64,000 nt of DNA from Hyphomicrobium sp. CS1BSMeth3 (GTDB lineage: Bacteria > Pseudomonadota > Alphaproteobacteria > Rhizobiales > Hyphomicrobiaceae): NCBI RefSeq assembly GCF_900117415.1, contig NZ_FPEI01000004.1:930001-994000 (forward strand), given 5' to 3'. The notes under the pieces are model-generated. The model did not search any database. It was not told the DNA's origin and was given only the letters and a program-made list of their open reading frames with translations. The position numbers were made by a program, and so were the translations under genes. Shown here in pieces: positions 49,313 to 58,278 of this stretch (position 1 is the first letter of the stretch; each line of letters opens with the position of its first letter).

Positions 49313-49729
49313 ATGCAGATCAAGTTCCACCACGTTAACCTGTGCACCCGCGACGTCCCCGGCCTCGACACCTTCTACCGCGAGGTCCTCGACATGAAGA
49401 CCGAGCCGGGCCTCGCCGGAAACCGTGACAAGGACCAGGGTTACTCGGGCAATGTGTCATTCCTGACGGACGGGCGCGCCGACGCGGCGCAGTTCCACCT
49501 CGCCGAGCAGGACATGAAGATCGGCTTCAAGACCGGGCAGGCGGTCAATCCGCTCGAGCGCGGGCACCTCGCCTTCCGCACCGACGACATTGCGGCCTTC
49601 AAAAAGCGCCTGGAGGAGAAAGGCATTCCCTATTCGGACTTCGGCGCCTGGGCCATGAAGGGTTGGGAGCAGATCTTCTTCTACGACCCCGCCGGCAACA
49701 TCATCGAGGTCCACCAGGTCCGCGAATGA
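49313..49729 (+). CDS. VOC family (glyoxalase/dioxygenase superfamily) protein
   Basis: This 138-residue single-domain metalloprotein fold has His in QIKFHHVNLCTRDVPGLDTF near the N-terminus, a second metal-ligand candidate in QFHLAEQDMKIGF, and the terminal Glu in DPAGNIIEVHQV, the pattern of glyoxalase-type proteins. Function in the family ranges from lactoylglutathione lyase to dioxygenase and fosfomycin resistance; this one is not assignable. It overlaps the next gene in ATGA, so the two are cotranslated. The start follows AGGAGACGAAA. Confidence 0.88.
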   Translation: MQIKFHHVNLCTRDVPGLDTFYREVLDMKTEPGLAGNRDKDQGYSGNVSFLTDGRADAAQFHLAEQDMKIGFKTGQAVNPLERGHLAFRTDDIAAFKKRLEEKGIPYSDFGAWAMKGWEQIFFYDPAGNIIEVHQVRE

Positions 49730-50139
49730 GCACCGAGACCAACTACCTCTTCGTCTACGGCACCCTGCTGACGCGCGCCCACGGCGAGCTCGGGGCGGAC
49801 ATGCGGACCCGCCTCGGGCAGGAGAGCGCGAGCCTCGGCGAGGCGACCATCCCCGGCCGCCTCTTCAGTCTCGGCACGTTTCCCGTCATGCTGGAGCCCG
49901 CCGCCGCCTCGGACACGGTTCATGGCGAGGTCCTGCGCCTCGACGATCCCGAGAGCGTCTTCGTCTGGCTCGACCCCTATGAGGGCATCACCCCCGGCCA
50001 CAAGCGGGAAGGCGAGTACGAGCGCGCACGCCGGTCCGTGCGCCTCGCAAGCGGCGAGGAGCTGGTCGCATGGGTCTACCTCTATGTGGCGGATCCAGTC
50101 GACGCACCGCCCATACCAAGCGGCCGGTGGCAAGCCTGA
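49726..50139 (+). CDS. Gamma-glutamylcyclotransferase family protein (AIG2/GGCT-like)
   Basis: This 137-residue protein has the GGCT-fold start YLFVYGTLLTRAHGEL, the YGTL signature, a Glu in HGEVLRLDDPESVFVWLDPY and a basic ERARRSVRLASGEELVAWVY core. Characterised relatives convert gamma-glutamyl peptides to 5-oxoproline. It overlaps the VOC gene by 4 bp; together these may act in glutathione-linked detoxification, which I infer from families only. The gene ends just before the family D element. Confidence 0.88.
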   Translation: MSTETNYLFVYGTLLTRAHGELGADMRTRLGQESASLGEATIPGRLFSLGTFPVMLEPAAASDTVHGEVLRLDDPESVFVWLDPYEGITPGHKREGEYERARRSVRLASGEELVAWVYLYVADPVDAPPIPSGRWQA

Positions 50140-50141
50140 GC

Positions 50142-50377
50142 CTAGAGTCTGTTCGATCAAAATGGCATCGCAATCCCCCTCCCCCAGCGCCGAAGGCGCG
50201 CCTTCGGCGCGGTCGCGCGGGACGCGCGCCTCTGGCGCGACGGGGAGGGGATAGGGGTGGGGGGAATCCCCGTCGCGAATGTTCTGCAATCCCCCCTCCT
50301 AACCTCCCCCACAAGGGGGGAGGAATAAGCGCGGAGCGCGATGCGAAGTGATGCCGTATGAAATGAACACGCTCTAG
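50142..50377. repeat. Family D element, copy 1 (MITE-like, inverted relative to copy 2)
   Basis: This roughly 236-bp element has imperfect terminal inverted repeats of the form CTAGAG-N3-GTTC. Internally it holds CCCCCTCCCCCAGCGCCGAA, a GGCGCGCC palindrome, and GGGGAATCCCC next to a TAACCTCCCCCACAAGGGGG stem. The same sequence lies in reverse complement at 54649-54859. It exactly fills the gap between the convergent cyclotransferase and HD genes. Confidence 0.85.
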
Positions 50378-50386
50378 AGCGCGGGC

Positions 50387-50938
50387 TCAGCCGATTTGTG
50401 CCCGCGCACGCTCCATCACGCGCACGAACTCGGCATCGAGGGCTGCATTGTTGCCGCGGCAGCCGATGGCGATCTGCTCGGCGAAGTCGATGTAGTCGTG
50501 CCTGCGGCTCCGCGACCAGCTCGCCGGCGGATTGCTTGCCGTATCGGCGACGTTGCAGATCTTGTCGGCCAGCTTGATCAGCTTCGCGCGCGGGCTCAGG
50601 TGAGGGGCGTGCTCGATCTCGAGCCGCTTGCGCTCTGATTGCGTCAGCGGCGGGTCCGTCACCTCGAGAACGAGCGCGACAACCGACGTCCCAAATTTCC
50701 GCTCGATCTCTTCCGCCTTGGTCTCGGTATCTTCAATGGTGTCGTGAAGAACGGCCGCGACCAGCACCTCGATGTCGTGAACACCGCCGACGCGCACGAT
50801 GAGCTCGGCAACCTCGATCGGATGGTTGATGTAGGGCGTCTCGCGCACGCCCTTCCGCCGCTGGTCGCGATGGCGCTCGGCGGAAAAGAGGGCGGCCGCC
50901 AGCAATTGCGCCTCGACGGAAGATCCAGCGCGCGTCAT
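50387..50938 (-). CDS. HD domain phosphohydrolase (RelA/SpoT hydrolase-like)
   Basis: This 183-residue protein is built around an HD metal-dependent phosphohydrolase domain: RETPYINHPIEVAELIVRVG, then VAAVLHDTIEDTETKAEEIE (the HD pair and the ED of the SpoT hydrolase), and KLIKLADKICNVAD. It has the size of small SpoT-hydrolase (Mesh1-like) proteins rather than full bifunctional RSH. It could hydrolyse (p)ppGpp or another nucleotide. ATG 50938 is chosen over 50983. It lies 22 bp downstream of the amidase on the same strand. Confidence 0.87.
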   Translation of the reverse strand: MTRAGSSVEAQLLAAALFSAERHRDQRRKGVRETPYINHPIEVAELIVRVGGVHDIEVLVAAVLHDTIEDTETKAEEIERKFGTSVVALVLEVTDPPLTQSERKRLEIEHAPHLSPRAKLIKLADKICNVADTASNPPASWSRSRRHDYIDFAEQIAIGCRGNNAALDAEFVRVMERARAQIG

Positions 50939-50960
50939 TGCAGGCTCCGGTTCGCACGCC

Positions 50961-52394
50961 TCATGTCGGAGCGAGCTTGGCAAGATCAGGAATGGGCCGC
51001 GCCGTCTCCTTGTTCAAGGCGAGCATCTGCTCGAGCGCGTGCGCAACTTCGAGCACCATCGCATCCGAGCCGTTGGGCCCCGCAACCTGAATGCCGAAGG
51101 GCATTCCGAGATGATCGACGCCGCACGGAATGACCGCGACCGCCGGCAGCGCCGTTGTCAGCGCGTAGGAGAGCGCGAGCCAGCGCATGTAGGTCGGCAT
51201 CTTCTCGCCGTTGATCGTTTCGACGTAGAGCTGTTCGTGCGGGAAGGGCGAGACCGCCGCCGCCGGGCAGATCAGCACGTCGCACTCGTCGAAGAATTCG
51301 AGATAGCGGTTGTAGATCTTCGTCTGCTCGACATTGGCCCATGACACGTCGCCGAGCGAGTACTTGAGACCCCGCTCCGTGTTGTCGATGACATTGGGCC
51401 CGAGCAGATCACGATGCTTTTCGAGGCGCTCGCGATGCATGCCGACGAACACCATGCCGCGCAGGATCTCGAAGACCTCGTGCACGTTCGTGAAATCGGG
51501 ATGGCGGTTGCTCGTCTCGGCAAACACCGAGCGGAACGTGCGCGTGCGCTCCTCGAAGATGCCCGCGATGTCATTGTCGACCGGGCAGCAGCCGAGATCC
51601 GTCGAGAAGGCGGCGCGGATGGAGCCGAGGTCGATGTTGCCGAGCGCATCCGGAATGTCCTGGACATCGCTGCTGGCGAACGGATCGATCTTGTCGCTGT
51701 CGATCTGCGCCTTGAGGAGAAGGTGCAGGTCCTCGATCGTGCGGCCCATGGGCCCGATGACGGGGAACGGGCTCAGCGAGACCGGCCGCTCGGCAGGCAC
51801 GAGGCCCGGCGAGGGCCGGAAGCCGGCAATGCCGCAGAAGGCGGCCGGCGTCCTGAGACTGCCGCCGTAGTCCGAGCCGGTCGCGATCGGCACCTGGCTC
51901 ACGGCAAGCGCCGCCGCCGAGCCGCCGGACGAGCCGGCCGCGGTCTTCTCGGGATCGAAGGGGTTGCCCGTCGCGCCATAGACGCGGTTCTTGGTGTTGG
52001 CGCCCGCGCCGAACTCGGGTGTGTTCGTCTTGCCGACGATGATGGCGCCCGCCGCGCGAACGCGCGCGACCATGCCGCTGTCCTTGGCCGGCACATGATC
52101 CTTGTAGATCAGGCTGCCATAGGTGGTCTTGAGGCCGGCCGTGTCCGAGAGATCCTTCACGCCGACCGGCAGGCCGTGCAGGACGCCAAGGTCATCGCCC
52201 CGCATGACGGCCTTCTCGGCATCGCGCGCCGCCTTGCGCGCGACCTTCTCGTCGAGCGCGACCATGGCGTTGATCGCGCCGTCCGTCGCCCGGATGCGCA
52301 TGAGGCAACTGTCGAGCAGCTCGATGGGCGAGACCTTCTTGCGGCCGATGAGGCGGCGCAGCTCGACTGCGGAAAGATCACAAAGCTCGCTCAT
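50961..52394 (-). CDS. Amidase (amidase signature family)
   Basis: This 477-residue amidohydrolase carries the Ser-cisSer-Lys triad of the amidase signature family: Lys in HGLPVGVKDLSDTAG, and the two serines in GSSGGSAAALAV and DYGGSLRTPAAFCG. The upstream extension of the frame is translation of the neighbouring gene in another frame and is excluded; ATG 52394 overlaps the M20 peptidase stop as ATGA. The pair likely act in sequence on an amide or carbamoyl compound. Substrate not readable. Confidence 0.92.
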   Translation of the reverse strand: MSELCDLSAVELRRLIGRKKVSPIELLDSCLMRIRATDGAINAMVALDEKVARKAARDAEKAVMRGDDLGVLHGLPVGVKDLSDTAGLKTTYGSLIYKDHVPAKDSGMVARVRAAGAIIVGKTNTPEFGAGANTKNRVYGATGNPFDPEKTAAGSSGGSAAALAVSQVPIATGSDYGGSLRTPAAFCGIAGFRPSPGLVPAERPVSLSPFPVIGPMGRTIEDLHLLLKAQIDSDKIDPFASSDVQDIPDALGNIDLGSIRAAFSTDLGCCPVDNDIAGIFEERTRTFRSVFAETSNRHPDFTNVHEVFEILRGMVFVGMHRERLEKHRDLLGPNVIDNTERGLKYSLGDVSWANVEQTKIYNRYLEFFDECDVLICPAAAVSPFPHEQLYVETINGEKMPTYMRWLALSYALTTALPAVAVIPCGVDHLGMPFGIQVAGPNGSDAMVLEVAHALEQMLALNKETARPIPDLAKLAPT

Positions 52395-53800
52395 GGCCGA
52401 TAGCCCGTTTGTTTGTCGCCGAGGTCCCAATAAATGCCCGTCACGTGGCGCAGCCCTTCGCGCATGAGCGGCACCAGAATGTGCTCGTCGGGCGCGTGCT
52501 GCGAGCAGCCGGCGTAGCTCAGCGGCAGCCACGCGCAGGGCATGCCGATGCCATACTGCAGCATGTACGTCATGTTGGAGCCGCCGCCGTTCGGCAGCAC
52601 GCCGCACGGCTGGTTCGAGTTGCGCTCCACGGCCCCCTTCACCCACTGCGCCCAGGGATGATTATGGTCCGTGCGGCTAGCCTCGAAGCGGCCGTTGTTG
52701 CCCGCAGGCGGCGGCTCGATCGTCACTTGGGTAAAGCCGCGCTCATCGAGATGGCGCCGCAGATTGCTCACGATGTTCTCGGCATCCGTGCCCACGACAT
52801 AGCGCAGCGCACAGACGGCGCGCGCTTTCGGCGGCACGGCATTCACGGGCTTTGCCGGATTGCCGGTCTCGAAGGCCAGCACGTCGAACGAATTGAAGGC
52901 CGCGATCTTTTCGATGCGGCTGAGCCCGGGCTCGCCCCAGTAGTCGTCGATCTTCGGCGCGCGCGGCCCCGCATCGCGGTCGATGCCCTTCAGCACCTCG
53001 CGCACACCGCCGGGGATCTCGGGACGCCAGCCATCGACAAGAATGCGGCCCTTGGCATCGACGATGCTCGCGAGCGCGTGCGCGAGAATGATGCCTGGAT
53101 TGGCGAGCAGGCCACCCCAGTTGCCCGAATGGTGACCACCCTCGCGCAGATCGACCGTAAGGATGAAGTTCGCGCAGCCGCGATTGCCGAGCGTGATGTT
53201 GGGCCGCCCGATCTCCGTGCGCGGGCCATCCGACGAGAGAAAGCCGTCAGCGGCAAAGTCCGCCTTGTTGGCGTCGATGATGTCCTTGAGGCCTTTCGAG
53301 CCGTTCTCCTCGCCCGTCTCGATGAGGAATTTGTGATTGAAGCCGAGCTTGCCGCCGCGCGCCTTCATGACCTCGCGCAGCGCCGCGACATGGACGAGCG
53401 TCTGCCCCTTGTTGTCGGCGACGCCGCGGCCATAGACGCGCTCGTCCTCGAAGGAGAGCTTCCACGGGTCGCGGTCATTGGCCCAGCGGCCTTCCATGCC
53501 GAGCACGACATCGCCGTGACCATAGGAGATGAACGTCGGCAGGCTCGGGTCCTCGATGCGCGTCCCGAGCAGCACCGGGCCACAGCCGGCGAGCGGATTG
53601 GGAAAGATCTTGATCGCGTAGCCGAGCGCCTCGAGCTCCGGCCGGATCACCGTCTGCAGATACTCGCCGAGGACGCCGACCCGCTCTGGGTTCTGGCTCT
53701 CCGTCGGCACGGCCACCCACCGCGCCAGGTCCGCGAAATAGCCGCTCCCGCGGTCGTCGTAGTACTTGAGGGCACTGGCTACGGCCGTTTCACGTGTCAT
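52391..53800 (-). CDS. M20 family metallopeptidase
   Basis: This 469-residue zinc-dependent hydrolase of the M20/ArgE/DapE/carboxypeptidase group has metal and catalytic motifs: ISYGHGDVVLG, YGRGVADNKGQTL, IETGEENGSKGL (the catalytic Glu), and RTEIGRPNITLGN. A dimerisation domain follows. The gene overlaps the amidase gene, so the two enzymes are cotranslated. The start follows the usual purine-rich region and gives normal length. The substrate, a peptide or N-acyl amino acid, is not readable. Confidence 0.92.
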   Translation of the reverse strand: MTRETAVASALKYYDDRGSGYFADLARWVAVPTESQNPERVGVLGEYLQTVIRPELEALGYAIKIFPNPLAGCGPVLLGTRIEDPSLPTFISYGHGDVVLGMEGRWANDRDPWKLSFEDERVYGRGVADNKGQTLVHVAALREVMKARGGKLGFNHKFLIETGEENGSKGLKDIIDANKADFAADGFLSSDGPRTEIGRPNITLGNRGCANFILTVDLREGGHHSGNWGGLLANPGIILAHALASIVDAKGRILVDGWRPEIPGGVREVLKGIDRDAGPRAPKIDDYWGEPGLSRIEKIAAFNSFDVLAFETGNPAKPVNAVPPKARAVCALRYVVGTDAENIVSNLRRHLDERGFTQVTIEPPPAGNNGRFEASRTDHNHPWAQWVKGAVERNSNQPCGVLPNGGGSNMTYMLQYGIGMPCAWLPLSYAGCSQHAPDEHILVPLMREGLRHVTGIYWDLGDKQTGYRP

Positions 53801-53961
53801 GGTTCTTCCCTGGCTCTTTTTGGGCTTTGCCGTCCGGTGCGGCGATTGCTTGGCGCGGGACGTTAGAGCAAGAAGGGGGGAAGCCCAAGGGGGCCGGCGC
53901 GCATGGCTGAGGCGAGCCCCGGACGGCCTTGACCGGCCTCCCGGCCCAGAGGAGCAAGCCC

Positions 53962-54642
53962 ATGTGCTCGCGGTACAATCTGACGGTGCAGGTGGAGGCC
54001 GTCAGGGCCTATTTCCAGGTCGAGAATGGCGAGCCGTACCCGCCCCGCTACAACATAGCGCCGAGCCAGCCCGTGCTGATCCTGCGCCTCGACCACGCCC
54101 GCGAGCGCGAGCTGGCGCTGGTCCGCTGGGGGCTCATCCCCTCCTGGGCCAAGGACCCGGCCCGCCTGTCGAATCTCTTCAATGCCCGGGCCGAGAGCGC
54201 CGCCGAAAAGGCCTCCTTCCGCGGGGCCATGCGCCATCGCCGCTGCCTCGTGCCGGCCAATGGCTTCTACGAGTGGACGGGCAAGGCCGGCGCCCGCCAG
54301 CCGCACCTCATCCGGCGGCCGGACAGCGGGCTCATGGCCTTCGCCGGGCTCTGGGAAAGCTGGCTCGGCGCCGATGGCAGCGAGATCGACACGATGGCCG
54401 TCCTCACGGTCGCCGCCAACAGCACCCTCTCCTCGCTGCACGAGCGGATGCCGGCGATCCTTCAGCCCGCGGACTTCGACGCCTGGCTCGACACCCGCGG
54501 CTTCTCCGCTGAAATGGCGGCAGAGATGCTGCGACCAGCACCGGCCGACCTCCTCGAGCATGTCACCGTCGATCCGCGCCTCAGCAACGCCCGCAACGAA
54601 GGGCCGGAGCTGATCGCGCCCTATCGCGGCACGCTGCTGTAG
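53962..54642 (+). CDS. SOS response-associated peptidase (SRAP/YedK, HMCES type)
   Basis: This 226-residue protein forms a thiazolidine crosslink with abasic sites in single-stranded DNA via Cys2, protecting the site. The start MCSRYNL is decisive because the family uses the N-terminal Cys after Met removal; the longer frame from 53929 would lose it. Other conserved parts are PPRYNIAPSQPV, NARAESAAEKASFRGA, ANGFYEW and SLHERMPAIL with the active-site His. It is often SOS-induced, but no LexA box was seen upstream. It converges on the caspase-fold gene. Confidence 0.95.
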   Translation: MCSRYNLTVQVEAVRAYFQVENGEPYPPRYNIAPSQPVLILRLDHARERELALVRWGLIPSWAKDPARLSNLFNARAESAAEKASFRGAMRHRRCLVPANGFYEWTGKAGARQPHLIRRPDSGLMAFAGLWESWLGADGSEIDTMAVLTVAANSTLSSLHERMPAILQPADFDAWLDTRGFSAEMAAEMLRPAPADLLEHVTVDPRLSNARNEGPELIAPYRGTLL

Positions 54643-54648
54643 CCGCGC

Positions 54649-54859
54649 CTAGAGCACGTTCATTGCAGATGGAAGCGCTCGGCCCCACGAGCAGCCTCGT
54701 CCCTCCCCCCTTGTGGGGGAGGTTAGGAGGGGGGGATTGCAGAACATCAGCGGCAGGGATTCCCCCCACCCCTAGCCCCTCCCCACACTCGCGCCGAAGG
54801 CGCGCCTTCGGCGCTGGGGGAGGGGGATTGCGATTCTATTTTGATCGAACAAGTTCTAG
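54649..54859. repeat. Family D element, copy 2 (inverted)
   Basis: This is the reverse complement of the element at 50142, about 211 bp, with terminal CTAGAGCACGTTC at the left and GAACAAGTTCTAG at the right. It fills the gap between the convergent SRAP and caspase-fold genes. The two copies are opposed, so recombination between them would invert the 4.3-kb block from the HD gene to SRAP. Confidence 0.85.
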
Positions 54860-54867
54860 CCGCCCGC

Positions 54868-56469
54868 TCAGCACTGCCATTGGAACTCGGCCGTCTTGTA
54901 GCCCGCGTGGATCTGGCGCAACACGAACAGGCAGGCGCGATCGCCGACATATGCCTCGGCCCTCTCGCCGATCGCCAGCCCCTTCTCCTCGCCCTGGATG
55001 CGCACGCCGACAAGATCGCGACGGCCGCGGTAGGGTGCCGCAACGAAAGTGACGAGGGCGCTGGCGCTGCCGATCTGGATCTCGCGGCTCGTTCCCCGCT
55101 CGAGGGTGATAACCTCGGCCAGAGGGGCCTTGTAGGGCAGAGCGACGGCGAGAGCTGCCCTGTCCAGCGGCGGATCGCCGAAAGCCGCTCCGCACAGCAC
55201 CTGGAAATCGGCCTCTCGCGTCTTCAGGTTGATCTCGCGGAGGAAGATCCCGCACACTTCTTCCGGCCGGCTCAAGTGCACGAACTGGCCGACCCCTAGG
55301 CTCGCCGTTTCGCCGTTGACGCGGATCCCGACCAGGTCCCGCCGCCCCCGATATGGCGTTGCAATCATCGAGAACAGCACACGACCGTCGAGCAGATCGA
55401 GGCTCTTGTCTCCGGTGAGCGTCCACGGATCGCTCGGCAGGGAGCCGGGCTGCGGCGAATTTGCCCGCGCGTCGGGAGCTGATGGCGCAGGCGCGGACGG
55501 CGTTGCCGCCGCTTGCCTGCTCGAAAGCGTCTGCAGGCGCTCGCGCGCGAGCTCGGCATAGAACGAGCTGCCATAGCGCTTGATGAAAGCTTCCAGCACC
55601 GCCGGGCTCGTGCTCTCCCTGGCAGCCGCCCACGCCTCGGCGGCCTCGTCGCGCGGTGAAGCAACGGCGGCGCTCGGTGAGGCTGCGTTGGGCGCCCGGG
55701 GCGCGGCATCGAAATAAAAGCGGCCCGTGAGCGAGGAATGCTCCCAGGGCACCTGCTTGTTGCCCGTCGACTGCATGACGTCATTGCGCACGGCAATCAG
55801 CAGCGAGCTCAGATCCTCGCTGGACGCGCGCATGTTCCGCACGAGCGCGCCGGCGAACGGCGAGTTCCGACCGCCCCCATCGAGCGCGACGTTGCCGGGC
55901 TGCGTGGAGAAGCTGATCAGCGTCCCGACGCCCGCTTCGACACTCGCAAGGCCGCGGCCGATGCCGGCCGAGCGCGTCCCCATCGAACGCGCGAGGTTCT
56001 TCGCCAGCGGGTTATCGCGGCAGGCATCGAGGAACAGGATGTTCGTGCGCGCATGGCTCTCCATGGTGCGCTGAACGAGATCGAGGCGCACCATTTCGAA
56101 ATCGAGCGCCGCCGCAGCCGAGAGCTCCGCATCGACCGGAACGAGATAGTTCTGTCCCTGCACCTGGATGCCGTGGCCGGCATAGAAGAACACGCCGACG
56201 TCGGCCCCCTGAAGCGCGGCGGCAAAGGCCCTGACCGTCCGGTCGAACGCGGCCTTGTCGAGGTCATAGCCTTCGACGATCTGGAATCCGAAGCTCGTGA
56301 GCGCGGCGGCGACATCACCGGCGTCGTTCCGCGGATTGGCGAGCGTCGGCGTGTGCGCGTAGGCCGAATTGCCGATCACGAGCGCGACGCGCTTCTGCGC
56401 GCTGGCCGTCTCTGCAAAGCAGAATGCACCGACGACGAAAGCAATCAATACATGCAGCAATGCGCGCAT
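54868..56469 (-). CDS. Secreted caspase-fold (metacaspase-like) protein with C-terminal duplicated domain
   Basis: This 533-residue exported protein begins with a signal peptide (MRALLHVLIAFVVGAFCFAE, cleavage near SAQ). The caspase p20 domain has the catalytic dyad H99 (FYAGHG) and C150 (LDACRDNP). A linker with Pro/Ala-rich stretches leads to two copies of a domain sharing PYRGRRDLVGIR near residues 380 and 490, each with a conserved cysteine near its end. Bacterial caspase-fold proteins cleave after Arg or Lys or act as adaptors. ATG 56469 follows the signal peptide rule. It is last in the OmpA-peptide-H3TH run. Confidence 0.9.
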   Translation of the reverse strand: MRALLHVLIAFVVGAFCFAETASAQKRVALVIGNSAYAHTPTLANPRNDAGDVAAALTSFGFQIVEGYDLDKAAFDRTVRAFAAALQGADVGVFFYAGHGIQVQGQNYLVPVDAELSAAAALDFEMVRLDLVQRTMESHARTNILFLDACRDNPLAKNLARSMGTRSAGIGRGLASVEAGVGTLISFSTQPGNVALDGGGRNSPFAGALVRNMRASSEDLSSLLIAVRNDVMQSTGNKQVPWEHSSLTGRFYFDAAPRAPNAASPSAAVASPRDEAAEAWAAARESTSPAVLEAFIKRYGSSFYAELARERLQTLSSRQAAATPSAPAPSAPDARANSPQPGSLPSDPWTLTGDKSLDLLDGRVLFSMIATPYRGRRDLVGIRVNGETASLGVGQFVHLSRPEEVCGIFLREINLKTREADFQVLCGAAFGDPPLDRAALAVALPYKAPLAEVITLERGTSREIQIGSASALVTFVAAPYRGRRDLVGVRIQGEEKGLAIGERAEAYVGDRACLFVLRQIHAGYKTAEFQWQC

Positions 56470-56570
56470 TCCAAAATGCTCCGGTCTTCGGAAATGAAGC
56501 AGGCCCCTGCGGCACGCGATCACTGCGGCGCCACGAGGCCTATCATGCGCGAGCGAAAGCCCGTCGACAA

Positions 56571-58115
56571 TTACACTTCGCCGCGCTCGAAACGGCGCGA
56601 GAAATCCGTATGACCACCCGAGGCGAGAATGCGCGCCTGCTCGATCCAGTTCTCGCGCTCGATGCGGCCCTTGAACTCGAGCTTGGCATTGACCGTGCTC
56701 ACGTCATCGGCCGTCCAGTTGGCGATCTGCTCGTAGCTCGAAATGCCGAGCGCATTGAGCTTGCGCTCGATGAGCAGGCCGATCCCGCGAATGCGCTTGA
56801 GATCATCCGGCGTCGCGGGCGAGGCCGCAGCCATGCTGTCCGGCGCGCGGAAGGCTTCCGAACGCACCGAACGCATACCGGAGAGGTCCGGCGCACGCTC
56901 CGCGGGCTCGCTCTCGACGGCCGCAGCCTCGACTTCAGGAGTGGTGGTGGGCGCCGCCACGACAGCGGGCGGTGCTTCTGTCGAAGGTGCTGCCGCGGCG
57001 ACGGGCAGGACGGCCGTCGGCTCCGGCGGACCGCCGCGCTCGTCGAAGGCGCGCGAATAGGCGGTCGCGCCGCCGCGCGCGAGGATCTGCGCCTGCTCGA
57101 TCCAGTTCTCGCGGCTGACCCGGCCGCTGAAGCCGAACAGTCCTTCCACGCGCGTGACGTCGTCCGCGCTCCAGCCCGCGATCTGCGAATAACGCGTCAC
57201 ATCGTGCGCGCTCAGCACATCCTCGATCTCTACGCTGATGCCGCCAATGCGCTGGAGATTGTCACGGCCGCTGACGCTCGCCGGCACCGGCGAAGGAGCT
57301 GCTGCCACGGCCCGCGGCTCGGCGAACGCCGCCCGCGTGGAAACCTCCGGTCCGCGCTCGGGCAGCGGCGAAGCGGCATCGGGGCCTTCAGCGCGCAGCG
57401 CCACGCTCGCGAGGCCGGTGGCATAGGACGTGGCACCGCCGCGGGCGAGGATCTGCGCCTGCTCGATCCAGTTCTCGCGCTCGATGCGGCCGCTGAAGCC
57501 GAGGGCCTCGCTGATCGTGCGTACATGGTTGCTGCTCCAGGCCGCGATATCCGCATACTGGGCAACCCCGAGCTCATTGAGTTTCGCCGCCAGCTCGCCG
57601 TCGATCCCGCGGATCCGCGTGAGATCATCGCCGGCGGAGTCTGCCGGCTCCGGGGCAATCGGCGGCGTCGGGACGGCCATTCTCTCAGCCACCGCCGCGG
57701 CAACGGCGGCCGCAGCCGAGACGGGCTCGCCGATCGTGGTCCGCGGCGGCGCATCTGCGGCCTTCGCAGGAGCGGGCCGCGGAGGCTCAGGCTCGGCCAC
57801 GGGCTCCGCTGCTGCGGCATCGCCCGGCGCATCGACATCGGCGCGACGGAAGGCCTTCGGCGGCGGCGATCCGGGGACCACCCGCGGAGCAGTCTCCGGA
57901 GCCGATGCCGGAGCAGATGCAGGCACGAAGACGACCGGCGGCCGGGAATCACGTGCCGGCGGCGTCGCGGGAGCCGGCGCCGCGCCCTGCCATTCGGGCT
58001 CCTCGACTTTCGCGGCCCCCGCGCCGAACAGCTTGCGGGCGAGACAGCCGACGATACAGCCCGCGAAATACGCGATCGTCAGAATGAGCAGCGTCTGCCA
58101 GGTCAGCGCGATCAT
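56571..58115 (-). CDS. Membrane-anchored protein with three helix-hairpin-helix-type (COG3743-like) domains
   Basis: This 514-residue protein has one N-terminal membrane anchor (residues 6-24, GCIVG motif) and a long Pro/Ala-rich cytoplasmic or periplasmic region. Three domains of about 70 residues lie at ~162-231, ~283-353 and ~436-507. Each starts DDLxRIxGI and ends GRIERENWIEQAQILAxGG. They match the predicted helix-3-turn-helix domain of COG3743, which otherwise appears fused to ribosomal protein S2 and to NuoE-like proteins. No nuclease active-site residues are visible, so binding is more likely than catalysis. It lies between the 33-residue peptide and the caspase-fold gene. Confidence 0.9.
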   Translation of the reverse strand: MIALTWQTLLILTIAYFAGCIVGCLARKLFGAGAAKVEEPEWQGAAPAPATPPARDSRPPVVFVPASAPASAPETAPRVVPGSPPPKAFRRADVDAPGDAAAAEPVAEPEPPRPAPAKAADAPPRTTIGEPVSAAAAVAAAVAERMAVPTPPIAPEPADSAGDDLTRIRGIDGELAAKLNELGVAQYADIAAWSSNHVRTISEALGFSGRIERENWIEQAQILARGGATSYATGLASVALRAEGPDAASPLPERGPEVSTRAAFAEPRAVAAAPSPVPASVSGRDNLQRIGGISVEIEDVLSAHDVTRYSQIAGWSADDVTRVEGLFGFSGRVSRENWIEQAQILARGGATAYSRAFDERGGPPEPTAVLPVAAAAPSTEAPPAVVAAPTTTPEVEAAAVESEPAERAPDLSGMRSVRSEAFRAPDSMAAASPATPDDLKRIRGIGLLIERKLNALGISSYEQIANWTADDVSTVNAKLEFKGRIERENWIEQARILASGGHTDFSRRFERGEV

Positions 58116-58157
58116 CCACGTGCACTCCGAACCACTGTCACCGCTCTGCTCATGACC

Positions 58158-58259
58158 TCAGCGATCCTCGCGCCGGGAGCACGTGCTCCAGCCGACGAAC
58201 ACGCCGAGCAGGAAGGCGCAGCCCACGTAAAAAATCAGGTGTTGCAGCAGGTAGTCCAT
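58158..58259 (-). CDS. 33-residue single-pass membrane peptide
   Basis: The peptide is one hydrophobic helix (HLIFYVGCAFLLGVFVGW) with a basic/acidic tail CSRREDR. The start ATG 58259 follows GAGGATCCGGCG (GAGGA, seven-base spacing). It sits 19 bp after the OmpA gene and 42 bp before the helix-hairpin-helix gene on the same strand. Glycines at positions 19 and 23 form a GxxxG pair, and the anchor of the neighbouring protein has glycines at the same positions 19 and 23. It may pack against that anchor, which is inference. Confidence 0.65.
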   Translation of the reverse strand: MDYLLQHLIFYVGCAFLLGVFVGWSTCSRREDR

Positions 58260-58278
58260 CGCCGGATCCTCGCTGGTA

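Noticed and set aside
50961-52646. Amidase start at 52646
   Set aside because: The first 84 codons are an out-of-frame reading of the M20 peptidase gene; ATG 52394 overlaps the stop of that gene in the usual ATGA way.
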